From Acidobacteriota bacterium (GTDB lineage Bacteria; Acidobacteriota; Thermoanaerobaculia; Multivoradales; JBCCEF01): a stretch of 64,000 nucleotides of DNA. Position 1 is the stretch's first letter. Each line of letters begins with the position of its first letter. The translations under genes were made by a program, and so were the position numbers. This document shows positions 57,748 through 64,000 of the stretch, piece by piece. The notes below the pieces were generated by a model that did not search any database, was not told the DNA's origin, and saw nothing but the letters and a program-made list of their open reading frames with translations. The stretch lies in NCBI GenBank assembly GCA_039028635.1, contig JBCCHV010000004.1:1-64000 (forward strand), given 5' to 3'.

Positions 57748-58320
57748 ATGGACGACAATCAGCGCCGAGAACGCCGCTACTGGATGGTGGCGTTCGCCGT
57801 CTTGGGATCGGTCTACGTCAGCGCCGGCTTCGTCCGGCCGGTCGCCAACTTTCTGCGTGACCAAGGGCTGCTGCGGGTCACCGTCGGGGGTCTGTTCGCC
57901 GCCACCGGCCTCGCCCTGGTGCTGTGGCTGTGGCGTCGTGGAGTACGACCGCGCCGCCACGAGGTCATCGTCTATGCCCTGCTGGCGCTGGTCTACGGCT
58001 TCATCGTCTGGCGTATGCACCTCCCGGAAGAGGCCCTCCACTACCTCGAGTACGGCCTCTTCGGAGCCCTCGCCTTCGAGGCCCTCGGTTGGCGCTTCCG
58101 CCGCACCCGGCCGGCCACGCCGCGCCGCAATCGCCTCTGGCTGGCCTTTGCTGGTGCCGTCGGCTTGACCCTGATCGGCGGTTGGGGCGAAGAAATCCTG
58201 CAGCACTTTCTCCCGGAGCGCTACTACGACCTGCGGGACGTGGTGATCAACGCCACCGCCGGCTTCCTCGGGGCCGCGGCGGGCTTGGCGCGGGAGCTGC
58301 TGGCGGAGCGGAGCTCCTGA
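57748..58320 (+). CDS. VanZ-like membrane protein
   Basis: A ~190-residue protein with about four to five membrane helices. Conserved VanZ-family polar residues are seen in EEALHYLEYGLFGALAFEAL and GGWGEEILQHFLPERYYDLR plus DVVINATAG. The founding VanZ gives low-level teicoplanin resistance, but most family members have unknown roles in the envelope. The ATG at 57748 with GGGAG upstream is chosen over a GTG at 57727. It lies ~100 bases after ftsZ and overlaps the next gene. Confidence 0.85.
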   Translation: MDDNQRRERRYWMVAFAVLGSVYVSAGFVRPVANFLRDQGLLRVTVGGLFAATGLALVLWLWRRGVRPRRHEVIVYALLALVYGFIVWRMHLPEEALHYLEYGLFGALAFEALGWRFRRTRPATPRRNRLWLAFAGAVGLTLIGGWGEEILQHFLPERYYDLRDVVINATAGFLGAAAGLARELLAERSS

Positions 58321-58823
58321 AGCGGGCGGAGGGAACCTCCTCGGCGACAGGGCGGCGAAAGAGTCGCGGCTTTCTGCGTTGGGCGACTCGGCTGGTGATC
58401 GCCGGCTTCGCCCTCGCGGCTGCAGGACTGTTCTACACCAGCTCGTTGGCGGGAGTCGACGACGCCACCGTCGGTGTCTATCGCGCTCTGAAGGCGGAGC
58501 TCGAGGAGCGCGGGCATCAGCCGCGGCTGTGGGTGCTGAGCGGTCGGCGGTTCGCCCTCGACAACGCGCTCCTCACCCAATGGAGCGGCGCCAGTCGTAA
58601 CAGCCTTCATCTGCGCGGCGATGCCATCGACCTACTGGTGCTCGATGTCGACGGCGATGGTCGCAGCGACGGCCGGGACGTCGACATCGTCTACCGAATT
58701 CTCGATCGCTCGTTGATCCGCGATGCCGGTGGCGTCGGCACCTACAAGGGCGAGGCCGATTTCTTCAGCCGCCAGATGGTGCATTTCGATCTGCGCGGAC
58801 ACCGGGCTCGCTGGCACCGTTAG
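58317..58823 (+). CDS. DUF882/YcbK-like peptidase-family protein, membrane-anchored (probable CTG start)
   Basis: A ~168-residue protein with a basic N-terminus, one membrane anchor (LVIAGFALAAAGLFYTSSLAG) and a domain like the DUF882/YcbK (M15-type) murein peptidases: LSGRRFALDNALL, SRNSLHLRGDAIDLLVLD with the His and Asp ligands, and MVHFDLRGHRARW with the last His. No ATG, GTG or TTG lies at the right place. A CTG at 58317 overlaps the VanZ stop as CTGA, with GGAG just upstream, and gives a normal anchor. It likely acts on peptidoglycan in the periplasm. Confidence 0.75.
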   Translation: MKRAEGTSSATGRRKSRGFLRWATRLVIAGFALAAAGLFYTSSLAGVDDATVGVYRALKAELEERGHQPRLWVLSGRRFALDNALLTQWSGASRNSLHLRGDAIDLLVLDVDGDGRSDGRDVDIVYRILDRSLIRDAGGVGTYKGEADFFSRQMVHFDLRGHRARWHR

Positions 58824-58867
58824 GCCGCCGTGGGAACTCGATCGCGGGTTCGGCGGTCGAAGTGGGT

Positions 58868-59413
58868 ATGGATCGCATGCGTTGCGTGGTACTTCTGCTG
58901 GCAGTCTGCTCGCTCTGGTTCTGCATTCCTTGCGGGCTGGCCGCGCCGAGCGATGAGCTGCGTCTCGAGATTCATAAGACTGACCGCAACTTGCGCCTGT
59001 GGCGCGGTGAGAAGCTGGTGGCGCGGGTGCCGATCGGCCTCGGCTTCGAGCCGCGAGCCGACAAGCTGCGCGAGGGGGACGGTGCCACTCCGGAAGGCCG
59101 TTTCGAGGTCTGCATCAAGAATCCCCAGAGCCAGTACTACCTCTCCCTCGGTCTGACCTATCCCAACGCCGAAGATGCCGCGCGCGGCCTGCGCACCGGG
59201 CTGATCGACGAGGCAGACCATCGACGCATCCTGGCAGCCCTCGAGCGCGGCCACTGTCCGCCTTGGGACACCGCCCTCGGCGGCGAGATCTTCATTCACG
59301 GTCGCGGTGCCGGGAGCGACTGGACCCTCGGCTGCGTCGCTCTCGACGACGCCGACATGAAACGCCTCTTCGACCTCGTCCCGGTGGGCACGGCGGTCGA
59401 GATCAAGCCTTAG
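58868..59413 (+). CDS. Exported L,D-transpeptidase (YkuD family)
   Basis: A ~181-residue protein with a signal peptide (VVLLLAVCSLWFCIPCGLAA). The YkuD domain starts LRLEIHKTDRNLRLWRGEKL and has GDGATPEGRFEVC. The active site HGRGAGSDWTLGCVALDD holds the conserved His and the catalytic Cys. Such enzymes make 3-3 crosslinks or attach proteins to DAP residues, which fits the DAP-type MurE upstream. An ATG at 58877 is also possible. The stop codon is the first triplet of repeat B2. Confidence 0.9.
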   Translation: MDRMRCVVLLLAVCSLWFCIPCGLAAPSDELRLEIHKTDRNLRLWRGEKLVARVPIGLGFEPRADKLREGDGATPEGRFEVCIKNPQSQYYLSLGLTYPNAEDAARGLRTGLIDEADHRRILAALERGHCPPWDTALGGEIFIHGRGAGSDWTLGCVALDDADMKRLFDLVPVGTAVEIKP

Positions 59414-59592
59414 CCCGCCCTTCTCACGAGCTTCCGCTGCGCGTCCGTAGGTCCCCGAATCTGCTGCGTTATCCGTCGCCTGCTCTCCTCGCAGTACGTC
59501 GAGTACGGCTGCGTCGTGGCAGCGACGGATGCCTTGCATCTTCATGAACCTACGGCCTCTCGCGAGGAAAACTCGTGAGAAGGCCGGGCTAG
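59411..59592. repeat. Interspersed element, family B, copy 2
   Basis: A 182-bp element nearly identical to the reverse complement of 32757-32939. It starts TAGCCCGCCCTTCTCACGAG and ends GTGAGAAGGCCGGGCTAG. The left end supplies the TAG stop of the L,D-transpeptidase gene. Short frames across it encode near-identical peptides (MQGIRRCHDAAVLDVLRGE type) in both copies; this reflects the DNA repeat and is not evidence of a gene. Confidence 0.8.
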
Positions 59593-59620
59593 CCTTGCTC
59601 TCTGATCTCTCTGAGGGCCC

Positions 59621-61948
59621 CTACGGCACCGCCTGGCTCCAGCGGCTGACGTTCCCGGACTCGAAGCCGTCCGTGAAGATCGTGCGGTCGACGCCGGTGG
59701 GGAAGATCGCGACCGGCAGCCGGGCCGTCGGGATGGTGGCGTCGTTCGGGGTGAGCAGGATTTCGCCGAAGATCCAGCGAAAGTCGACCGGCGCGCCGGG
59801 CAGCACCTGGGTGGTGACGGTGAGCGCCTGCAGGTCGGTGGGGTCGTCCATCTCGAAGCTCGGCGGCGAGACCTCGATGCGCAGCGCTGCGGAGCTCGCG
59901 CCAATGGCGGTTCCGGTGGCGATCCACGTGACGGCGGCGCTGCGCGTGCTGCGCACGCTGCGCTGCCAGCTACAGCGGCCGTCGCAGTCGCTGTTCTCCA
60001 GGCTCGGCAAGTTGAGGCTCCGTGGGTCGCCGCCCTGATCCGGGTTGGCGGCGAGGTATTTGGCGGCGGTCTCGTCGAGCACCAGGCCGGCCAGCGCGGC
60101 GCGGGACAGGTCGAGGCGACCGGCGCCGGCGTCGTGGGCGTCGGCATCGCCGGGACCGTCGGCGAGGCTGGGATTGGCGGTGGTCATCAGGGCGGAGCGG
60201 ATCTCGTCCGGCGTCCAGGTGGGATGGAGGCCGCGCAACAGGGCGGCGGCGCCGGCGACGTGGGGACTCGCCATCGAGGTGCCGCTCATGGTGCCGAACT
60301 CTGGAGCGGTGAGCGGTGAAGTGGTGTGGCGGGGGGCGAAAATCTCGACGCCGGGCGCGGCGAGGTCTGGCTTGAGGCCATCGAAGGCCGGGTTGGGGCC
60401 GGCCGAGCTGGAGGACGCCATGCGGTCGGCGGCGGCACCGTCGAGGCGCGGCGCCGCGGCGGTCAGGGTGGCGCGGTGGCCCATGCCGCCGATGAGCCAG
60501 GTGTTGAGGGTGTTGCGGTCGGCCCAGATGACGTGGGTGGCCGGCAGGACGTGCGCTTCCGGTACCGGCCGGGCGTCGGTGAAGCCAGAGTTGCCGAAAA
60601 CGCAGGCGCCGGCGCCGCCGGCGAGGGCGTGGGCACAGGCCAGGGTGCGGTCCACCTGGCCGCGCTCGCAGAGCACGATCTCGCCGCTCCAGGTGGCGGC
60701 CGGGAAGGGCGCCTCGCAAAAGCGCGGCTGAGGCTCACCGTTGGAGCTGTCGGCGGCGCGCACCATCGGGGCCGGGCCGTAGCCGGCGGTGCGGCTGGCG
60801 CCGGTGATCGGTTCGTCCGGCGGCGACAGCCCGCCGAGAAAGCCTTCGAGCCGGTTCTCGACGGCGACGCGGTCGTGGGTGGTGGAGGCGACGGTGGTCA
60901 TCCACGGTCCCAGGTGCTGCACCGTGCCGGGAGTGCCGGTGTTGCCGCCGGCGGCGACCACCACCATGCCGGCGGCGACGGCGTTGAGGAAGAAGCGATC
61001 GGCGTCGATGCCCCAGGGAGAGGTGCCTCCGGTGACCGAGAAATTGAGCACATCGACGATGCCGTCCAAGATCGCCTGGTCGATGGCGGCGAAGGTCGCC
61101 GAGGTCGGGCAGCTCAGGCTCGGGCCGGCGGGGCGACAGACGTCGTAGACCACCAGGTTGGCGCGCGGCGCGATACCCGCCGTCTTGCCGTTGCCGAGCT
61201 GATTTCCGACTGCCGTGCCGGCGACGTGGCTGCCGTGGCCGGCGTCGTCTTCAGGGCCGTCGCCGCCGCTGATCGGATCCTCGAAGTCCCAGGCGCCGAT
61301 CAGTTTGGCGTTGCAGGCGAAGGCGGGGTCGAAGCGCGGATGGCCGGGATCGCAGAAGCCGAGGAAGGTACCGCTGCCGAGGGGGTTGCTGTGGACGTAG
61401 CCGTCCTCCGCCACGGCGGTGAAGGAGGGGTGGTCGAAGTTGATGCCGCTGTCGAGCACGCCCACCACCACTCCCTCACCGCGGAAGCCGGTGCCGGTCG
61501 TCACGGCAGTGCCGTCCCACACCGCGGGGGCGCCGAGGAAGGCCGGCGTTCGGTCCGTCGCCGCCGTGTGCTCGACATCCCGTGCGATGCGCCGGATCCG
61601 CGGCGAGCCGGCGATCTTGCGGGCTTCTTCCGGGCTCAGCCGCAAGGCCAGGCCGTTGCCCGCGGCGCGGTAGCGGAACAGCGGCTCCAGCGGGCGCCCG
61701 ACGAGGGACTCGAGGTGACGTTGGTGATCCGCTTGCTGCCGGTCGAGGGCGGCCAGGCGCCCGCGGCTGAAGGTCGAGTGGGGATCGAGGCGCCGATCCA
61801 CGCGGGTCGCGGCATCTCCGGAGCTCGCTCGCAGCGCGGCCCACTGCTCGGCGAGAGGGGCTTCCGGAAAGAGGACGATGTAGACCTCCGGTAGGGCATT
61901 CGCCGGCACCGCGAACAGGGCCAGCAGAAGGATCCATCGGTAGGTCAT
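59621..61948 (-). CDS. Secreted subtilisin-like serine protease (S8) with inserted PA domain and DGFESG tail
   Basis: A 775-residue exported protease with a signal peptide (MTYRWILLLALFAVPANA) and an inhibitor-like propeptide (VDRRLDPHSTFSRGRLAALD...). Catalytic residues are Asp in GVLDSGINFDHP (about 166), His in GHGSHVAGT (about 238) and Ser in GTSMASPHVAGAA (about 558). A protease-associated domain is inserted before the Ser (IVLCERGQVDRTLACAHALAGGAGA). The C-terminal ~150 residues are beta-rich and end IFTDGFESGNVSRWSQAVP, matching the tail of the SGNH hydrolase in this window. It is divergent from a TetR gene and shares a palindrome with it. Confidence 0.93.
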   Translation of the reverse strand: MTYRWILLLALFAVPANALPEVYIVLFPEAPLAEQWAALRASSGDAATRVDRRLDPHSTFSRGRLAALDRQQADHQRHLESLVGRPLEPLFRYRAAGNGLALRLSPEEARKIAGSPRIRRIARDVEHTAATDRTPAFLGAPAVWDGTAVTTGTGFRGEGVVVGVLDSGINFDHPSFTAVAEDGYVHSNPLGSGTFLGFCDPGHPRFDPAFACNAKLIGAWDFEDPISGGDGPEDDAGHGSHVAGTAVGNQLGNGKTAGIAPRANLVVYDVCRPAGPSLSCPTSATFAAIDQAILDGIVDVLNFSVTGGTSPWGIDADRFFLNAVAAGMVVVAAGGNTGTPGTVQHLGPWMTTVASTTHDRVAVENRLEGFLGGLSPPDEPITGASRTAGYGPAPMVRAADSSNGEPQPRFCEAPFPAATWSGEIVLCERGQVDRTLACAHALAGGAGACVFGNSGFTDARPVPEAHVLPATHVIWADRNTLNTWLIGGMGHRATLTAAAPRLDGAAADRMASSSSAGPNPAFDGLKPDLAAPGVEIFAPRHTTSPLTAPEFGTMSGTSMASPHVAGAAALLRGLHPTWTPDEIRSALMTTANPSLADGPGDADAHDAGAGRLDLSRAALAGLVLDETAAKYLAANPDQGGDPRSLNLPSLENSDCDGRCSWQRSVRSTRSAAVTWIATGTAIGASSAALRIEVSPPSFEMDDPTDLQALTVTTQVLPGAPVDFRWIFGEILLTPNDATIPTARLPVAIFPTGVDRTIFTDGFESGNVSRWSQAVP

Positions 61949-61998
61949 GGCAGAAGGAACTCTAGCAATCGTCCGAACTGTCCTGTTTCGATATTTTG

Positions 61999-62014
61999 CA
62001 GAATGATCATTCTG
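61999..62014. promoter_or_regulatory. 16-bp perfect palindrome, probable TetR operator
   Basis: CAGAATGATCATTCTG is a perfect palindrome between the divergent S8 protease (start 61948) and TetR (start 62028) genes. A TATTCT -10-like box follows immediately (62016-62021), so a bound repressor would block tetR transcription and perhaps that of the protease. Size and position are typical for TetR-family autoregulation. Confidence 0.7.
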
Positions 62015-62027
62015 TTATTCTTCTGTC

Positions 62028-62612
62028 ATGGCACGACCCAAGCAATACGACCGTTCCGATGTCGCTTTGCGCGCCATGCAGCGCTTCTGGCAGCACGGCT
62101 ACTACGCCAGCTCGATTCGCGACCTCGTCGCCGCCACCGGGGTGAACCGTCACGGCCTCTACGGCGAGTTTGGCGACAAGCGCGGGTTGTTCGTCGCCGC
62201 CGTCGAGGCCTACTGCGAAGCCGTGGTGACGCCGGCCTTCGCCGCCGTCGAAGCGCCGGGGGCGGGCTGGAAGGAGATCCGGGCCTACTTCGAGCATCAG
62301 ATCGCCCTCGCCGAGAGCGTCGGTCTGCCGGGGCCGGGGTGCTTGCTCGCCAACACGATGGTGGAGAGCGGCCCCCACGAGGCGCTCTTCCAGGCCCTGG
62401 TCGAAGCTCACCTCGAGCGCCTCGAGCGGGGTTTTCGGCAGGCCCTCGCCGGGGTCGCGGCGTCGCCCGCCGACGCTGAGCGTTGGGCGGCGTTTCTGGT
62501 GGTCTCGACCCAGGGCCTGTGGTCCTATTCGCGCACGACGGCGCGTGCCGAGCCGCTCCGGGCTTATGTTGAGCAGCTCCTGCTGGCGGTCGAGCGTGGG
62601 GTGGGCGCATGA
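62028..62612 (+). CDS. TetR-family transcriptional regulator
   Basis: A 194-residue repressor. The N-terminal helix-turn-helix is MARPKQYDRSDVALRAMQRFWQHGYYASSIRDLVAATGVNRHGLYGEFGDKRGLF, typical of TetR. The ligand domain has PGCLLANTMVESGPHE, similar to the AcrR/YezE-like group with a TetR_C-type domain. No ribosome site precedes the ATG; a TATTCT -10-like box ends 6 bases before it, so the mRNA may be leaderless. It is coupled by ATGA to a small membrane protein. Confidence 0.92.
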   Translation: MARPKQYDRSDVALRAMQRFWQHGYYASSIRDLVAATGVNRHGLYGEFGDKRGLFVAAVEAYCEAVVTPAFAAVEAPGAGWKEIRAYFEHQIALAESVGLPGPGCLLANTMVESGPHEALFQALVEAHLERLERGFRQALAGVAASPADAERWAAFLVVSTQGLWSYSRTTARAEPLRAYVEQLLLAVERGVGA

Positions 62613-63055
62613 ACCCGATGGCGCGAGCTGACCGCACGATGCCCTGGAAAGCCCTCGCCCTCACGGTCCTGGTGGTCAGCCTCTGGATCAACCTCTCGGA
62701 AGTATTGCGCTACTTCGTGATCGTCCTGCCGGCGATACGCGATCACCTGGCCGAGCTGCCGGGGGCGGCGGCGATGAGCGTTCCGATCTTTCTCGTCTGG
62801 GCGCTGTGGGACACCCTGCTGGTGATCTTCGTGGTCCTGCTCGACTGGCTGACCTGGGAGCGCTTCGGACCCGGGCTCACCGGTTTGTTGTCGGCCGCCA
62901 CCCTGGCTTGGATGCTCTTCCTGCTGTTCTGGATCGCGATGGTCAATATGGGATTGGCGCCGGCAGCGCTGCTGCCCGTCGTGCTCTCGCTGGCCTGGCT
63001 CGAGATGGTGGTCGCCTGTTGGCTGGCGCGGCGCTGTTACCGCCGCTGGTTGTGA
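62609..63055 (+). CDS. Small four-helix membrane protein of unknown function
   Basis: A 148-residue hydrophobic protein with four predicted helices: ALALTVLVVSLWINLSEVL, VPIFLVWALWDTLLVIFVVL, SAATLAWMLFLLFWIAMV and LLPVVLSLAWLEMVVACWLA. No family was recognised. It overlaps the tetR stop (ATGA), so it is probably co-transcribed and under the same repressor. Confidence 0.75.
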   Translation: MNPMARADRTMPWKALALTVLVVSLWINLSEVLRYFVIVLPAIRDHLAELPGAAAMSVPIFLVWALWDTLLVIFVVLLDWLTWERFGPGLTGLLSAATLAWMLFLLFWIAMVNMGLAPAALLPVVLSLAWLEMVVACWLARRCYRRWL

Positions 63056-63139
63056 TCCCGGCGGGGCGCATAGCGCCTGCGATCACGCTGTGGGTTCGAT
63101 CGCGCTGTTTGTTCGTTAATGCTTTTATTTGTTTTCGAA

Positions 63140-63167
63140 TTGACTGGAATTTATTTTCGGATGTAGT
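63140..63167 (+). promoter_or_regulatory. Possible promoter in an AT-rich stretch before the second RidA-family gene
   Basis: The 190-base gap before the RidA-family gene has a markedly AT-rich core (63110-63170). TTGACT (63140-63145), a 16-base spacer and TGTAGT (63162-63167) could form a sigma-70-type promoter. The assignment rests on similarity only. Confidence 0.35.
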
Positions 63168-63248
63168 CGTTCTTCTTGGGCGTGGAAGCGAGCGGCCGAT
63201 GCCATCGCGGCTCGGCTGTCAACCATCAATCCCCTCGGAGGAACTGCC

Positions 63249-63641
63249 ATGTCCGTCTCGATCCGCCACGATCCCTTTCCCGTCGGAGAGCCTTACCACG
63301 GCATTTACGCCCACGGCGTCGAGACCCGCGCCGGGGCGCGATTGCTCCACATCTCCGGGCAGATCGGAGTGGCTCCCGATGGCTCCCTGGCGCGGGACTT
63401 CGACGGTCAGTGCCGCCAGGCCTTGGCCAACCTCGAGGCCGTGCTCGGTGCCGCCGACATGGAGCTCTCGAACATCGTCAAGATGTCCTTCTTCCTGGTG
63501 CGGCGCGAGGACATGGAGCCGCTGCTCGAGGTGCGCCGCGACCTCCTCGACGGCGTCCGTCCGGCGATCACCACCGTCTACGTCGCCGGCCTGGTGTCGC
63601 CCGACTGGCTGGTGGAGGTCGAGGCCATCGCCGCGGCGTAA
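63249..63641 (+). CDS. RidA-family protein lacking the active-site arginine
   Basis: A 130-residue YjgF/RidA-fold protein (LLHISGQIGVAPDGSLARDF, CRQALANLEAVLGAADMELSNIVKMSFFLV). Where deaminase-type members have RPAR, this one has RPAITTVYVAGL, so the catalytic Arg is replaced by Ile, while VEVEAIA keeps the C-terminal Glu pattern. It resembles the Rid subfamilies without the Arg, which lack enamine deaminase activity and whose function is unclear. A GGAGGAA site precedes the ATG. Confidence 0.88.
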   Translation: MSVSIRHDPFPVGEPYHGIYAHGVETRAGARLLHISGQIGVAPDGSLARDFDGQCRQALANLEAVLGAADMELSNIVKMSFFLVRREDMEPLLEVRRDLLDGVRPAITTVYVAGLVSPDWLVEVEAIAAA

Positions 63642-63699
63642 CGACCCTCGCGATCGCCACGCCTGAAACGGGGAAGGCCCGTTCAGGAGGTGGTCCGCG

Positions 63700-64000
63700 A
63701 TGAGGGATGGGAAGACTGCGAACCGTTGTCCCGGTGTTCGGGCAGCGCTGCTCTGGGCCCTCGCCGCCGTGACGGTGCTTGGTCTGTCGCCGTCGCGGGG
63801 GTGGGGGTCGCCAGCGGCGGCCATGTCGCCGGTGGCGGTGCCGTCGAGTGCCCTCTTACCGCCGGCGCGAGTCTTCGTGCTGCCGGTGGTGCTGGTGCCG
63901 GCGGACCAGCTTCATCTGGTCGAGGCCGGGACCAGCGGCCGGGATTTGGTGCGTCGGCCGATGAGGTCGTCCCACCGCGACGAGTTCCGCCGCGGGCGCC
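63700..64000 (+). CDS. Probable exported protein, C-terminus beyond the window
   Basis: An open frame starts at an ATG with AGGAGG upstream and runs without a stop to the window edge (100 codons). The N-terminus has a signal-like segment (AALLWALAAVTVLGLSPSRGWG), followed by a Pro/Val-rich stretch (LPPARVFVLPVVLVPADQLH) and a charged part. I do not recognise it. GC-rich DNA keeps frames open by chance, but the ribosome site and signal-like start favour a real gene. Confidence 0.5.
   Translation, partial: MRDGKTANRCPGVRAALLWALAAVTVLGLSPSRGWGSPAAAMSPVAVPSSALLPPARVFVLPVVLVPADQLHLVEAGTSGRDLVRRPMRSSHRDEFRRGR

Noticed and set aside
58820-59545. Minus-strand frame crossing repeat B2, similar to a frame in repeat B1
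   Set aside because: The peptide similarity between 32617-32925 and this frame comes from the DNA repeat, and the rest is antisense to the L,D-transpeptidase.
60326-61894. 522-codon frame on the plus strand
   Set aside because: It is antisense to the subtilisin-like protease, whose catalytic triad is complete.

Overview
The window is GC-rich chromosomal DNA of a diderm (Gram-negative type) bacterium and is almost completely coding. The best guess is an Acidobacteriota member, possibly of the Thermoanaerobaculia type. The reasons are a PadR-controlled orphan 'duplicated' MacB/FtsX permease, RND pumps, lipoproteins, a PilT-type pilus ATPase, many secreted hydrolases, and a MurE with the DNPR signature of meso-diaminopimelate-adding enzymes. 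This placement comes from gene content only and was not tested by phylogeny. No rRNA, tRNA, CRISPR array, transposase or phage gene was seen.

Layout. 1-314 is the end of a structured repeat. 311-3288 (-) is an ADOP-type permease plus PadR regulator behind a promoter/operator. 3484-6123 (+) is a large secreted protein of unknown function. 6195-10540 (-) holds alaS, recX and pilT. 10958-12115 (-) is a Fic protein. 12209-18657 (-) is a heat-shock operon, hrcA-grpE-dnaK-dnaJ, continuing into prmA and rsmE. A divergent DUF2520 oxidoreductase-like gene (18675-19511, +) appears to share a symmetric promoter with hrcA. A secreted beta-helix protein follows, then an RND permease / membrane-fusion lipoprotein / RND permease cluster (21501-29553, +). 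After that come a prolyl oligopeptidase (-), a SprT-like protein (+), and a minus-strand envelope cluster (WG-repeat lipoprotein, gluzincin peptidase, M23 peptidase, cobalamin-type binding protein). Next are thioredoxin-like protein, ECF sigma factor and putative anti-sigma factor (-), then a RidA-family protein and an SGNH hydrolase (-).

41583-57643 (+) is a complete dcw division and cell-wall cluster: mraZ, rsmH, ftsL, ftsI, murE, murF, mraY, murD, ftsW, murG, murC, ftsQ, ftsA, ftsZ. Most genes are coupled by ATGA, GTGA or TGATG overlaps, and mraZ is preceded by three GTGGA boxes at 10-bp spacing. murB and ddl are absent from it. It is followed by a VanZ-like protein, a DUF882/YcbK-like peptidase and an L,D-transpeptidase. 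The right end carries a subtilisin-like protease (-), a divergent TetR regulator with a small membrane protein, a second RidA-family gene without the usual arginine, and a secreted protein cut by the window edge.

Two interspersed repeat families stand out. Family A (1-314, 19508-19695, 38865-39206, a decayed piece near 10580-10690) is built of hairpins whose stems differ between copies but stay paired, some with conserved loops. Family B (32757-32939 and 59411-59592) is a ~183-bp element present in opposite orientations. Ends of both families supply stop codons of neighbouring genes. Other points are two probable CTG start codons (ftsL and the DUF882 gene), candidate leaderless genes, a shared C-terminal DGFESG tail on two secreted enzymes, and triplicated helical repeats at the end of the membrane-fusion protein.
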